NCBI GenBank assembly: GCA_003487005.1
Contig: DNFG01000124.1
Location: 1 to 5,780 of the forward strand
Origin: Bryobacterales bacterium
GTDB taxonomy: Bacteria; Acidobacteriota; Terriglobia; Bryobacterales; Bryobacteraceae
Reading direction: 5' to 3'
Length of the DNA stretch: 5,780 nucleotides
The notes under the pieces were generated by a model. It did no database searches. It was not told where the DNA came from and saw nothing but the letters and a program-made list of their open reading frames with translations. The translations under genes were made by a program, and so were the position numbers. Positions within the stretch are counted from its first letter, which is position 1, and every line of letters begins with the position of its first letter. Of this stretch, positions 1-5,546 are shown piece by piece.

Positions 1-19
1 CACGCCGCTCTTCCGATCT
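1..19. other. Residual Illumina adapter at contig end
   Basis: Read on the minus strand these bases are AGATCGGAAGAGCGGCGTG. The standard TruSeq adapter read-through begins AGATCGGAAGAGCGTCGTG, so 18 of 19 positions agree, including the diagnostic first 14. The match lies exactly at the sequence end, where untrimmed adapter is expected. It remains in frame with the receptor gene and adds six artificial residues (RSEERR) to its truncated end. A chance match of this length at the terminus is very unlikely. The one mismatch could be a sequencing or consensus error. Confidence 0.93.
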
Positions 20-1531
20 CTCAGACGCCGGAATCTCATACCCCAGGTCGTTCAGCCCCAGCGCGCCCAGATCGTTCAGATTCGGAGCCCGGAAGCCACG
101 ACCGCCCAGGGCATGGACCTCAAATACCCGCGTCAGCCGGAAAGTCAGGCTGCCATTCATCGTGACATCGTGAAAACTCTGCTGGCTCGCCGGAACACCA
201 AAGCGGGCGTCGTCGCGGGTCCGGAACCCGATTCGCGTAAAACGAACCCCCGCCAGGGCACGCAGGCGGTTGTTGAACAGCTCCTGAATGCCCTGCGCGT
301 AAAGGCCCGTCGTCGTGTAGCGGGAGCCGTCCGGATACAGCGGGCGCGCCGCGGCTACGTTGTTCAACCGCGCTGCGCTGATTCTCTCGTCGTACAAATC
401 CGCCCCAAATGTCAGTAAAAGGCCGCGCGCGAACTGTTTCGCGCCCTGGCCGGTATACCCAACCGTGTTCACCCGGCTGGTGTCCGTGATCACTGTGTCG
501 GTGGCACGCATCCCCTGGCGGACGGTTCCGTCACTCATCGAATTGAACGAAAGTGTGCCCGCGAGCCGGTCCAGCCAGCCCAGGTCCAGCTTTTCGTAGC
601 GGGCGTAAGCGAAGTGAACCCGCTGCGGTTCAAACTTCGACTGCATCCGCCCCAGCCCTCCCCACAGATCCTTGTATCCATCGGCGCCGGTCTGTTCGCT
701 GAACTGATACCAGGCGGTGAAACTCTGGGTCGCGGACGGACGGAGCGCGAGCTTGGTGTGTGCGCCCGTCTGGCCAAATGCCGTGTCCCGGAGCCGTGAG
801 CCCGTCAACGACCGGATCAACCCGGGGTCAAGGTCGAACAGCCGGCGGAACGCGTGGCGGGAGTCGAAGCCGCCCCCGGGCCGCAGATCGTTGTGCCGGC
901 GGGCCGTGCCGCCCGCAAGCCACGCCGCGCGCGCCGTGCCGAGGCTGACTTGACCGCGAAGTCCCCCGGAACGGTCGGCGGAACCCGCAAACAGCCCAAA
1001 ATCGCCATGCCACTCGCGGGCCGCGCTGGCGGCGAAGCGCGGGTCCACTGTCAAAACCTGGATCGATCCGCCCATCGCGTCGCTCCCGTACAGCGAGCCC
1101 GCCGGGCCCAGCACCGCTTCCACCTGCCGCGCCTGCCCGGGTTCCACAAAGGCCAGATACTGATTCGGACCCGACCGGAACGTCGAGTTGTTGAAGCGGA
1201 TGCCGTCAATCAGATTCAGCACCTGGTAGCCGGTCAATCCGCGAAGAAATGGAGACACCTGCGAAGTCGACGTCTGCTGCACCAGGATGCCCGGCGCGCT
1301 TTCGAGCGCATTGCCGATCGTCAGCAGCGGTCGCTCGCGCAATTCGTCCTCCTCCCGAATCAATGCGACCGGCGCGGACTCCGCCGCCGCCTCCGCTCTG
1401 CCGAGCGTCGCGGTCACCGTAATTGCGGTGTATACGGGCTCCGCCGCGGATTCCGGCTTGACCTCGGCGGGCGGCGCCTGAGCCTGGCAGGACACGACAA
1501 TCAGGGTAAAGAGGGCGGCGAGACGAAGCAT
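1..1531 (-). CDS. TonB-dependent outer-membrane receptor, truncated at left edge
   Basis: This is an outer-membrane gated transporter that takes up a scarce ligand using energy passed on by TonB-ExbB-ExbD. The frame is open for 510 codons from the ATG at 1531 to the window edge. Residues 1-19 form a signal peptide (MLRLAALFTLIVV core, likely cleavage after AQA). A TonB-box-like ITVTAT lies at 37-42. The plug domain covers about 55-160, with PGILVQ (80-85), FLRGLTGYQVLNLIDG (95-110) and SLYGSDAMGGSIQV (146-159). Barrel strands rich in aromatic residues follow, up to GRGFRAPNLNDLG near residues 480-493, a motif typical of the barrel in this superfamily. Complete members usually have 650-800 residues, so the C-terminal strands are missing, and residues 505-510 come from adapter. 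The start lies 24 nt after the motB stop and has no clear Shine-Dalgarno. The ligand (haem, cobalamin, siderophore or other) cannot be told from what is visible. Confidence 0.9.
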   Translation of the reverse strand, partial: MLRLAALFTLIVVSCQAQAPPAEVKPESAAEPVYTAITVTATLGRAEAAAESAPVALIREEDELRERPLLTIGNALESAPGILVQQTSTSQVSPFLRGLTGYQVLNLIDGIRFNNSTFRSGPNQYLAFVEPGQARQVEAVLGPAGSLYGSDAMGGSIQVLTVDPRFAASAAREWHGDFGLFAGSADRSGGLRGQVSLGTARAAWLAGGTARRHNDLRPGGGFDSRHAFRRLFDLDPGLIRSLTGSRLRDTAFGQTGAHTKLALRPSATQSFTAWYQFSEQTGADGYKDLWGGLGRMQSKFEPQRVHFAYARYEKLDLGWLDRLAGTLSFNSMSDGTVRQGMRATDTVITDTSRVNTVGYTGQGAKQFARGLLLTFGADLYDERISAARLNNVAAARPLYPDGSRYTTTGLYAQGIQELFNNRLRALAGVRFTRIGFRTRDDARFGVPASQQSFHDVTMNGSLTFRLTRVFEVHALGGRGFRAPNLNDLGALGLNDLGYEIPASERSEERR

Positions 1532-1555
1532 CAAGATAACGGTAGCAAGCCAAGG

Positions 1556-2359
1556 CTACGTTCCGGTGACACCACCCGGCGCCGTTTGTACCGGCTGCGA
1601 TTTCGTGGCCTCCTCGTTCAACACCACGATATCCACCCGCCGGTTCCGGGCCCGGCCCTCGGCCGTCTCGTTCGAGGCCACCGGCGCCGTCTCCGCGAAT
1701 CCTGCGATAGCCAGTCTTTCTGCCGGCAACCCGAACCGGCTCGTGAACAGATCCAGCATCGCGATTCCTCGAGCCGCCGAGAGATCCCAGTTACTCCGGA
1801 ATCGCGCGTTGCTGATCGGAATCGAGTCGGTATGCCCCTCCAGCCGGATCGGATTCGGCGTCCGTTTCAGCTCCTCCGCAATCACTGCCAGCGTCGGAAT
1901 CGTGGAGGGCTCCACCGAATCGTTCCCCGAAGGAAAGAATGTGGCCTCCCGCAAGCTGATCACCAACCCGCGCCGCTCCAGCCGGACTTCCAGCCTCCCC
2001 GTCTCGATCTCCTTCTTCAACGTCTCGTTCAATTCCTGCAAGGAGGGTAGCAGTTCCCCCATCGGATCGGCCGGAACGGGCGGCGCCTCCGGGCCCATCA
2101 ACATCCGGTTCGCGGCCGGTTCCTCTTGCGGACGCTCCTCCCGGCGGACCAGCTTGGCAATCGTCTGCGTAATCCGGCCTTCGTTCAACGCCTGTTTGAA
2201 TGCTTCCGAAATCTGCTGCGCCCGGTCCTGATCCGTCTTGGAATTGGCGTACATCATCACGAAGAACGCGAACATCAGCGTGATGAAGTCGGCGTAGCTC
2301 ACCAGCCAGCGGTCATGGCTGGATGGCTCCTCCTTCCGCCGCCTCCCCCGAAGTCCCAT
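1556..2359 (-). CDS. motB: Flagellar motor stator protein MotB
   Basis: MotB is the peptidoglycan-anchored half of the ion-driven stator that powers the flagellum, partnered with MotA in the inner membrane. The 267-residue protein has the family layout. A short basic cytoplasmic N-terminus is followed by one membrane segment at about 20-38. That segment carries the SYADF motif, whose Asp24 corresponds to the essential ion-binding Asp32 of Escherichia coli. A variable linker spans about 60-120, including a Pro/Glu-rich part. A C-terminal OmpA-like peptidoglycan-binding domain follows, with EGHTD (174-178), NWDLSAARG (190-198) and NRRVDIVV (239-246). Length is normal. The start is 1 nt beyond the motA stop (TGA-A-ATG), with a GAGGG ribosome site at 2369-2373 inside the end of motA, so the two are probably translationally coupled. 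The ion type (proton or sodium) cannot be assigned safely. Confidence 0.96.
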   Translation of the reverse strand: MGLRGRRRKEEPSSHDRWLVSYADFITLMFAFFVMMYANSKTDQDRAQQISEAFKQALNEGRITQTIAKLVRREERPQEEPAANRMLMGPEAPPVPADPMGELLPSLQELNETLKKEIETGRLEVRLERRGLVISLREATFFPSGNDSVEPSTIPTLAVIAEELKRTPNPIRLEGHTDSIPISNARFRSNWDLSAARGIAMLDLFTSRFGLPAERLAIAGFAETAPVASNETAEGRARNRRVDIVVLNEEATKSQPVQTAPGGVTGT

Positions 2360-2360
2360 T

Positions 2361-3161
2361 TCAAGCCGCCCTCGTCCTGGAGGGACGCTCCTGTTCGCTC
2401 AAAAACGCCTCCAATTTCAGCCGGATCAGTTTCGGATTCATCCCCTCCACGATCGCCGTCACTCCCTCCAGCATCAACTCCCGGCGCTCCCGCTCGCTCT
2501 GCGCCCGGATTTTGATCTTGTGCGCCGCCGGAAGCAGGAAAATATTGGCCACCCCGACTCCATAAATCGTCGCCACGAATGCCGCAGCGATCCCGTGACC
2601 CACCTTCTCGATGTCTCGCATGTTCTCCATCACCAGAATCAGGCCCAGCACCGCCCCGATAATCCCGATCGTCGGCGCATAGCCGCCTGCCGACTCAAAC
2701 ACCCGCGCCTCCCGCTCCATCTGCTGCTCCGCCAGATCGATCTCCAGATCCATCATCGAGCGCAACTCCTGCAAGTCCGCCCCATCCACCGCCAACAGCA
2801 TCGACTTGCGCAGAAATCCGTCGCGAATCGCACTCGCTTCCGCCTCCAATGACACAATTCCGTTCTTGCGAGCCATCGTCGCGTAGCCCACAATCAACTC
2901 GATCGTCTCGGCATGGCCCGATTCCGGTTCATAAAACACCTCGCGCAACCGCCCCAGCGCAGACCGGACCAAACCCGGCGAATTCGCCACCATCGTCGCC
3001 CCAAAACACCCCCCAAACACAATCAATGCCGCCGATATCCCGATCATTTGATGGGGACGGCCGTTCTCCAGCCAGAATCCCCCGAAAATCCCAACCCCAG
3101 CGAGAAGCAACCCCCCAACACTGCCGAGATCCATCCGCAACCGGGCGCGTGCACTTGCCAT
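2361..3161 (-). CDS. motA: Flagellar motor stator protein MotA
   Basis: MotA forms the ring of stator subunits around MotB and pushes on the rotor protein FliG. The 266-residue protein has four membrane segments, at about 12-30, 39-56, 158-178 and 190-210, with a large cytoplasmic loop between the second and third. In that loop, Arg98 and Glu106 (in ARKNGIVSLE) have the same spacing as Arg90 and Glu98 of E. coli MotA, which contact FliG. Two prolines known to matter in the family are present: Pro163 (YAPTIGIIGAVLGLI) and Pro211 (IFLLPAAHKIK). A charged tail of about 50 residues ends the protein. The start at 3161 is supported by AGGAG six nt upstream. A later Met10 also resembles many MotA starts but has a poorer ribosome site. 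It lies between flbD and motB in one operon. Confidence 0.96.
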   Translation of the reverse strand: MASARARLRMDLGSVGGLLLAGVGIFGGFWLENGRPHQMIGISAALIVFGGCFGATMVANSPGLVRSALGRLREVFYEPESGHAETIELIVGYATMARKNGIVSLEAEASAIRDGFLRKSMLLAVDGADLQELRSMMDLEIDLAEQQMEREARVFESAGGYAPTIGIIGAVLGLILVMENMRDIEKVGHGIAAAFVATIYGVGVANIFLLPAAHKIKIRAQSERERRELMLEGVTAIVEGMNPKLIRLKLEAFLSEQERPSRTRAA

Positions 3162-3167
3162 GGCAGA

Positions 3168-3172
3168 CTCCT
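3168..3172 (-). promoter_or_regulatory. motA ribosome binding site overlapping flbD stop
   Basis: AGGAG on the minus strand lies 6 nt before the motA ATG at 3161 and shares two bases with the flbD TAG stop (3171-3173). It fixes the motA start at residue 1 rather than at Met10. It also suggests that ribosomes ending flbD help start motA. Confidence 0.8.
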
Positions 3173-3395
3173 ACTCGCCGCCCGCCGCGGAATTCCGCAC
3201 TGACAACAAGACCCCTTCGTAGATCCGCTGCCTGAGTGCGACCACCTTCTCCAATACCTCCTCCGCCGCTTCCAGAACCATGTACTTCTGCCCGTTTGTC
3301 AATGAAATCAACGTGTCAGGTGTCGATTCAACGTGCTCGATCAAGTCCGGATTCAGATAGAAAGGTATGTTATTCAATCGCGTCAGCCGGATCAT
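3171..3395 (-). CDS. flbD: FlbD/SwrD-family flagellar protein
   Basis: This is a small cytoplasmic protein of the FlbD/SwrD family (74 residues; members usually have 60-80). It begins MIRLTRLNNIPFYLNPDLIE, with the family pattern of I-x-L-T-R-L, N-x-x-x-F-x-L-N and E-x-x-P-D-T at about 2-28, then an LTNGQKYMV strand (32-40) and a helix at 41-60. The family sits beside motA and motB in many bacteria. In Bacillus subtilis the homologue SwrD increases motor power for swarming, so a role in stator function is the best inference. It is unrelated to the NtrC-type regulator also called FlbD in Caulobacter. A GAGG site at 3403-3406 lies 7 nt before the ATG. The last 12 or so residues are poorly conserved-looking (Ser/Ala/Gly). 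Confidence 0.9.
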   Translation of the reverse strand: MIRLTRLNNIPFYLNPDLIEHVESTPDTLISLTNGQKYMVLEAAEEVLEKVVALRQRIYEGVLLSVRNSAAGGE

Positions 3396-3415
3396 GGGGG
3401 AACCTCGACTGACAT
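3392..3415 (-). other. Possible seven-codon leader ORF overlapping flbD start
   Basis: A short minus-strand reading frame, MSVEVPP then TGA, ends in an ATGA overlap with the flbD start. The sequence GGAGGGGG (3430-3437) lies 14 nt before its ATG, a strong purine-rich match but rather distant. The frame could couple flbD translation to upstream ribosomes. Equally, it could be chance, because GAGG at 3403-3406 already serves flbD. Nothing else fills the 57-nt gap between the epimerase gene and flbD. Confidence 0.2.
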
Positions 3416-3452
3416 ATCGGCCGATCCGCCCCCTCCGTTGAAGAAATTCACC

Positions 3453-4103
3453 TCACTGCAGCGACTTCAGCCACGCCGCCGTCCCCGCCACGTCCTCCAC
3501 CCCGCAAATCAGCGAACCAGGCACGATTCCGTCCGCCCCAGCGTCGCGCAGCAGCGGTACCGTGTGCTCGCGGATCCCCCCGTCGGCGAAAACCCGCACC
3601 TTCGCCTGCAAACCCTTGATCGCCCTGATCTTGTCCAGTGCACGCGGGTCCAGGTCCAACCCCTTCGCCCCCATCACCGTGCCCATCACCAGCACCGTGT
3701 CAATCCGCGGCAGAAAATCCTTCAGCAGCATCCACGGTGTCTCGATATCCACCGAAAGCCCCGCTGCCACCCCTCTCACCGCCAGCCGCTCCAGAACCGG
3801 CCCCACCCGCTTGCCATTCTCCAGCGGCACGGAAACCCGGTCCACTCCCGCCTCCAGAAACGCGTCCAGCAGGTCCAGCGGCCGCGTCGCCATCAAGTGC
3901 AAATGGAACGGAACCCGCGTCAAACTTCGCAGTCGCGCAATCAGATCAGGGAAAAACAAGAGTGACGGGACAAAATGCCCGTCCGCGGCGTCAAAGTGGA
4001 AGGAATCCGCCACCGGTTCCAGGCGCCGGATCTCGCTCTCCAGGTTCGCCAGGTCCGCCGACCACAGGGAAACGTCCAGTAACAGTCCCGGCATCAACTG
4101 CAT
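3453..4103 (-). CDS. Ribulose-phosphate 3-epimerase family protein, divergent
   Basis: This is a cytoplasmic TIM-barrel sugar-phosphate epimerase of the Rpe/AlsE family. Canonical Rpe interconverts ribulose 5-phosphate and xylulose 5-phosphate in the pentose phosphate pathway. The protein has 216 residues, normal for the family. The metal ligands appear intact: His36 and Asp38 (FHFDAADGHFVP), His69 (FHLHLM) and Asp174 (ADGGI). Ser12 in VSLWSADL matches the PSILSADF start motif. Divergent points are HFDVMDG read as HFDAADG, loss of the usual Thr-x-His-x-Glu strand (here VSVPLEN), and replacement of the NPGFGGQ loop after LVM by GTVMGAKGLDLD. Substrate specificity may therefore differ, so no gene symbol is given. 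I chose the Met at 4103. The frame opens upstream to 4199, but that extension is the antisense of the neighbouring signal peptide. Met at 4094 is also possible. Neither start has a good ribosome site. Confidence 0.82.
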   Translation of the reverse strand: MQLMPGLLLDVSLWSADLANLESEIRRLEPVADSFHFDAADGHFVPSLLFFPDLIARLRSLTRVPFHLHLMATRPLDLLDAFLEAGVDRVSVPLENGKRVGPVLERLAVRGVAAGLSVDIETPWMLLKDFLPRIDTVLVMGTVMGAKGLDLDPRALDKIRAIKGLQAKVRVFADGGIREHTVPLLRDAGADGIVPGSLICGVEDVAGTAAWLKSLQ

Positions 4104-4122
4104 GGTACCATTCGAGAAGATA

Positions 4123-4971
4123 ATGATGAAACCACTGATTCTATTGACTTTGGCTGCCATCGGCGCCGCCGCGGCCGACCCCGTCGCCGTCACCATCAAC
4201 GGCCGCGACTACACCCGCGCCGAATTCGAGCAGTTGATGCGCAACATCGGCGGCAACATCCCCGCCCAGTTCAACTCCAACCGCCAGGGCTTCCTCGATA
4301 TGTTCGCCCTCACCCAGCGCTTCGCCGAAGAGGCACGCAAGCTCAAAGTCCATGAACTCGAGCCCTACAAGTCCCGCATCGCCTACAACGAAATGATGCA
4401 GTTGGCCCAGTATGTCCTCGACGTTAAGAACCGCGAGGCCAAAATCCTGCCCGAACACCAGCGCGCCTACTACGACAAGAACCCGAACAAGTATTCCGCC
4501 GCCAGAATCAAGGTCCTCTACCTCGCCTTCACCAATACCGCCCTGCCCGGCGCCGCCGGCGGCCGCACTGAAGCCGATGCCCAGGCCCTCGCCGCCAGAC
4601 TCAAAGCCCAACTGAGCAAGGGCGCCGACTTCGTCAAACTCGTCCGCGAATACTCCGACGACCCCGACTCCAAGTCCAAAGACGGCGACTTCCCCGACAT
4701 CAAGCCCTCCGATTCCAGCCTCCCCACCAACATCACCCAGGCTGTCTTCGCCCTGAAACCCGGCGAGATCAGCGAACCCATCCGCCAGCCCAACGGTTAT
4801 TACCTCTTCCGGCTCGAACAGATGATCCAACAGCCCTTCGAGCAGGTCCGCGACGACATCTACATCGAACTGCAAAAGGAGTTTCTGGACCAATGGGTCG
4901 AGGGCGTTCGCAAATCCGTCCAGGTGGAAGTGAAGGACGAGAGCTTCTTGCAGGGGCAGGCCCGGCCCTGA
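4123..4971 (+). CDS. Exported parvulin-type peptidyl-prolyl isomerase / SurA-like chaperone
   Basis: This is a predicted periplasmic folding factor of the PpiC/parvulin class (282 residues). Residues 1-18 are a signal peptide (MMKPLILLTLAAIGAAAA, cleavage before DP). A helical SurA/PrsA-like chaperone region covers about 20-125, with VTINGRDYTRAEFEQLM near its start. The PpiC domain covers about 126-233, with SKGADFVKLVREYSDDPDSKSKDGDF (split here by the conserved Ser-Asp-Asp), AVFALKPGEISEPI and NGYYLFRLE. A charged helix ends the protein. Both family histidines are absent: the HIL strand reads KVL (Lys130) and GYH reads GYY. It may therefore work mainly as a chaperone. The start could be Met at 4123 or 4126; the weak GAGAAG at 4114-4119 fits 4126 better. 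The gene diverges from the epimerase gene with almost no gap, and the next gene overlaps its 3' end. Confidence 0.88.
   Translation: MMKPLILLTLAAIGAAAADPVAVTINGRDYTRAEFEQLMRNIGGNIPAQFNSNRQGFLDMFALTQRFAEEARKLKVHELEPYKSRIAYNEMMQLAQYVLDVKNREAKILPEHQRAYYDKNPNKYSAARIKVLYLAFTNTALPGAAGGRTEADAQALAARLKAQLSKGADFVKLVREYSDDPDSKSKDGDFPDIKPSDSSLPTNITQAVFALKPGEISEPIRQPNGYYLFRLEQMIQQPFEQVRDDIYIELQKEFLDQWVEGVRKSVQVEVKDESFLQGQARP
4876..4881 (+). promoter_or_regulatory. Ribosome binding site supporting the HExxH-protein start
   Basis: AAGGAG within the end of the parvulin gene lies 11 nt before the ATG at 4893. The spacing is slightly long but usable. It is the main support for starting the next gene at 4893 rather than at the non-standard CTG at 4968, which forms a CTGA overlap with the parvulin stop. 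Confidence 0.45.
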
Positions 4972-5510
4972 TCCGGGCTCTCGCCCCCATCGGCCCCCTT
5001 CAGGGCCAACCCCTGCAAATCGAATGGCGCCGCGGCCTCCGCACTCGCGGCGGCCGCCTCGAATCCGGACCCGGGCCCGGGCAACCCGTCCATGCCGCCA
5101 GCTATCCCCGCAAACGCCTCCTCGTCCTCGATTCCTCGCTCCGCCGCCATCCCGCCGAGCGCGCCCGGATCTTCGTCCACGAACTCTTCCATTTCGTCTG
5201 GGCCCGCCTCGCCAACACCGAACGCCGCTCCTGGGAAACCCTTGTCTCTCAAGAACTTGACCGGAGCCTCCCCGGCGAACTCGGCTGGTCATCCGAGTGG
5301 CGAAAACTCGCCCTCCGCCCCGATGATCCCCTTCGCCGCTCCCGCCGCTGGCGCGAATATGCCTGTGAGAGCTTCTGCGACTCCGCCGCCTGGCTCTGGG
5401 CCGGACTTCAGGCCCATGACGAGTTCACCCTCCCTCCAGGCGCCCGTTCAGCCCGCCGCCTCTGGCTCGAAACTCTTCAGCGTCACCATTCCGCCGGTTG
5501 GCGCATCTAA
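4893..5510 (+). CDS. Putative small metallopeptidase-like protein with HExxH and ExxxD motifs
   Basis: I do not recognise this protein as a named family. It has 205 residues from the ATG at 4893, no signal peptide and no membrane segment. Its clear feature is FVHELFHFVWARL with HELFH at 96-100, a hydrophobic-flanked HExxH zinc motif. A second motif, YACESFCDSAAWL at 156-168, offers Glu159 and Asp163 in the ExxxD arrangement seen for the third zinc ligand of thermolysin-type gluzincins (NEAxSD). A hydrophobic strand, KRLLVLD (74-80), precedes the helix, as in many zincins. The start is uncertain: the first 25 residues overlap the parvulin gene and are Gly/Arg-rich, and no other ATG, GTG or TTG occurs in frame before the motif. 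A CTG at 4968, overlapping the parvulin TGA, would give about 180 residues. It is probably co-transcribed with the parvulin gene. Catalytic activity is inferred, not shown. Confidence 0.72.
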   Translation: MGRGRSQIRPGGSEGRELLAGAGPALIRALAPIGPLQGQPLQIEWRRGLRTRGGRLESGPGPGQPVHAASYPRKRLLVLDSSLRRHPAERARIFVHELFHFVWARLANTERRSWETLVSQELDRSLPGELGWSSEWRKLALRPDDPLRRSRRWREYACESFCDSAAWLWAGLQAHDEFTLPPGARSARRLWLETLQRHHSAGWRI

Positions 5511-5515
5511 ATGAT

Positions 5516-5524
5516 TGATAGAAT
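5516..5524 (+). promoter_or_regulatory. Likely extended -10 promoter for the thioredoxin-like gene
   Basis: TGATAGAAT combines the TGn extension (5516-5518) with TAGAAT (5519-5524), which matches five of six bases of the sigma-70 -10 consensus. A weak -35, TTGGCG at 5498-5503, is 15 nt upstream; that spacing is short, but an extended -10 can tolerate a poor -35. It lies in an AT-rich 36-nt gap in GC-rich surroundings. The predicted transcript start near 5531 would leave a leader of about 16 nt before the ATG at 5547. Confidence 0.42.
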
Positions 5525-5546
5525 CCCTAATTAGAGTCCTTCCCGC

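Noticed and set aside
1542..1559. Small inverted repeat GTAGC / GCTAC at the end of motB
   Set aside because: A 5-bp stem with an 8-base loop and no following T-run is too weak to call a terminator.
854..2050. 398-codon plus-strand open frame
   Set aside because: It is antisense to the receptor and motB genes, spans their junction, is Arg-rich and low in recognisable motifs. The minus-strand genes explain the DNA fully; long antisense frames are common at this GC content.
3562..4122. Upstream in-frame extension of the parvulin gene
   Set aside because: The extension would place about 187 Ser/Arg-rich residues before a perfect signal peptide and lies antisense to the epimerase coding region.
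4119..4124. GATAAT as a -10 element for the parvulin gene
   Set aside because: Transcription would begin after the start codon, and no -35 lies at a suitable distance.
4104..4199. 32-residue N-terminal extension of the epimerase
   Set aside because: It is the antisense of the parvulin signal-peptide region. The Rpe family motif begins about ten residues after the Met at 4103, giving a normal length of 216.
5070..5081. 12-bp perfect palindrome CCCGGGCCCGGG
   Set aside because: It lies within coding sequence for a Gly-Pro run and is readily explained by GC-rich codon use; no second copy was noticed.
4141..5292. 383-codon minus-strand open frame
   Set aside because: Gly/Val/Asp-rich shadow of the parvulin and HExxH genes, without domain motifs. 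It spans two clear genes on the other strand.
5511..5534. Seven-codon frame MIDRIPN directly after the HExxH gene stop
   Set aside because: It overlaps the likely -10 element, has no ribosome site and no homology basis; it is best seen as chance.
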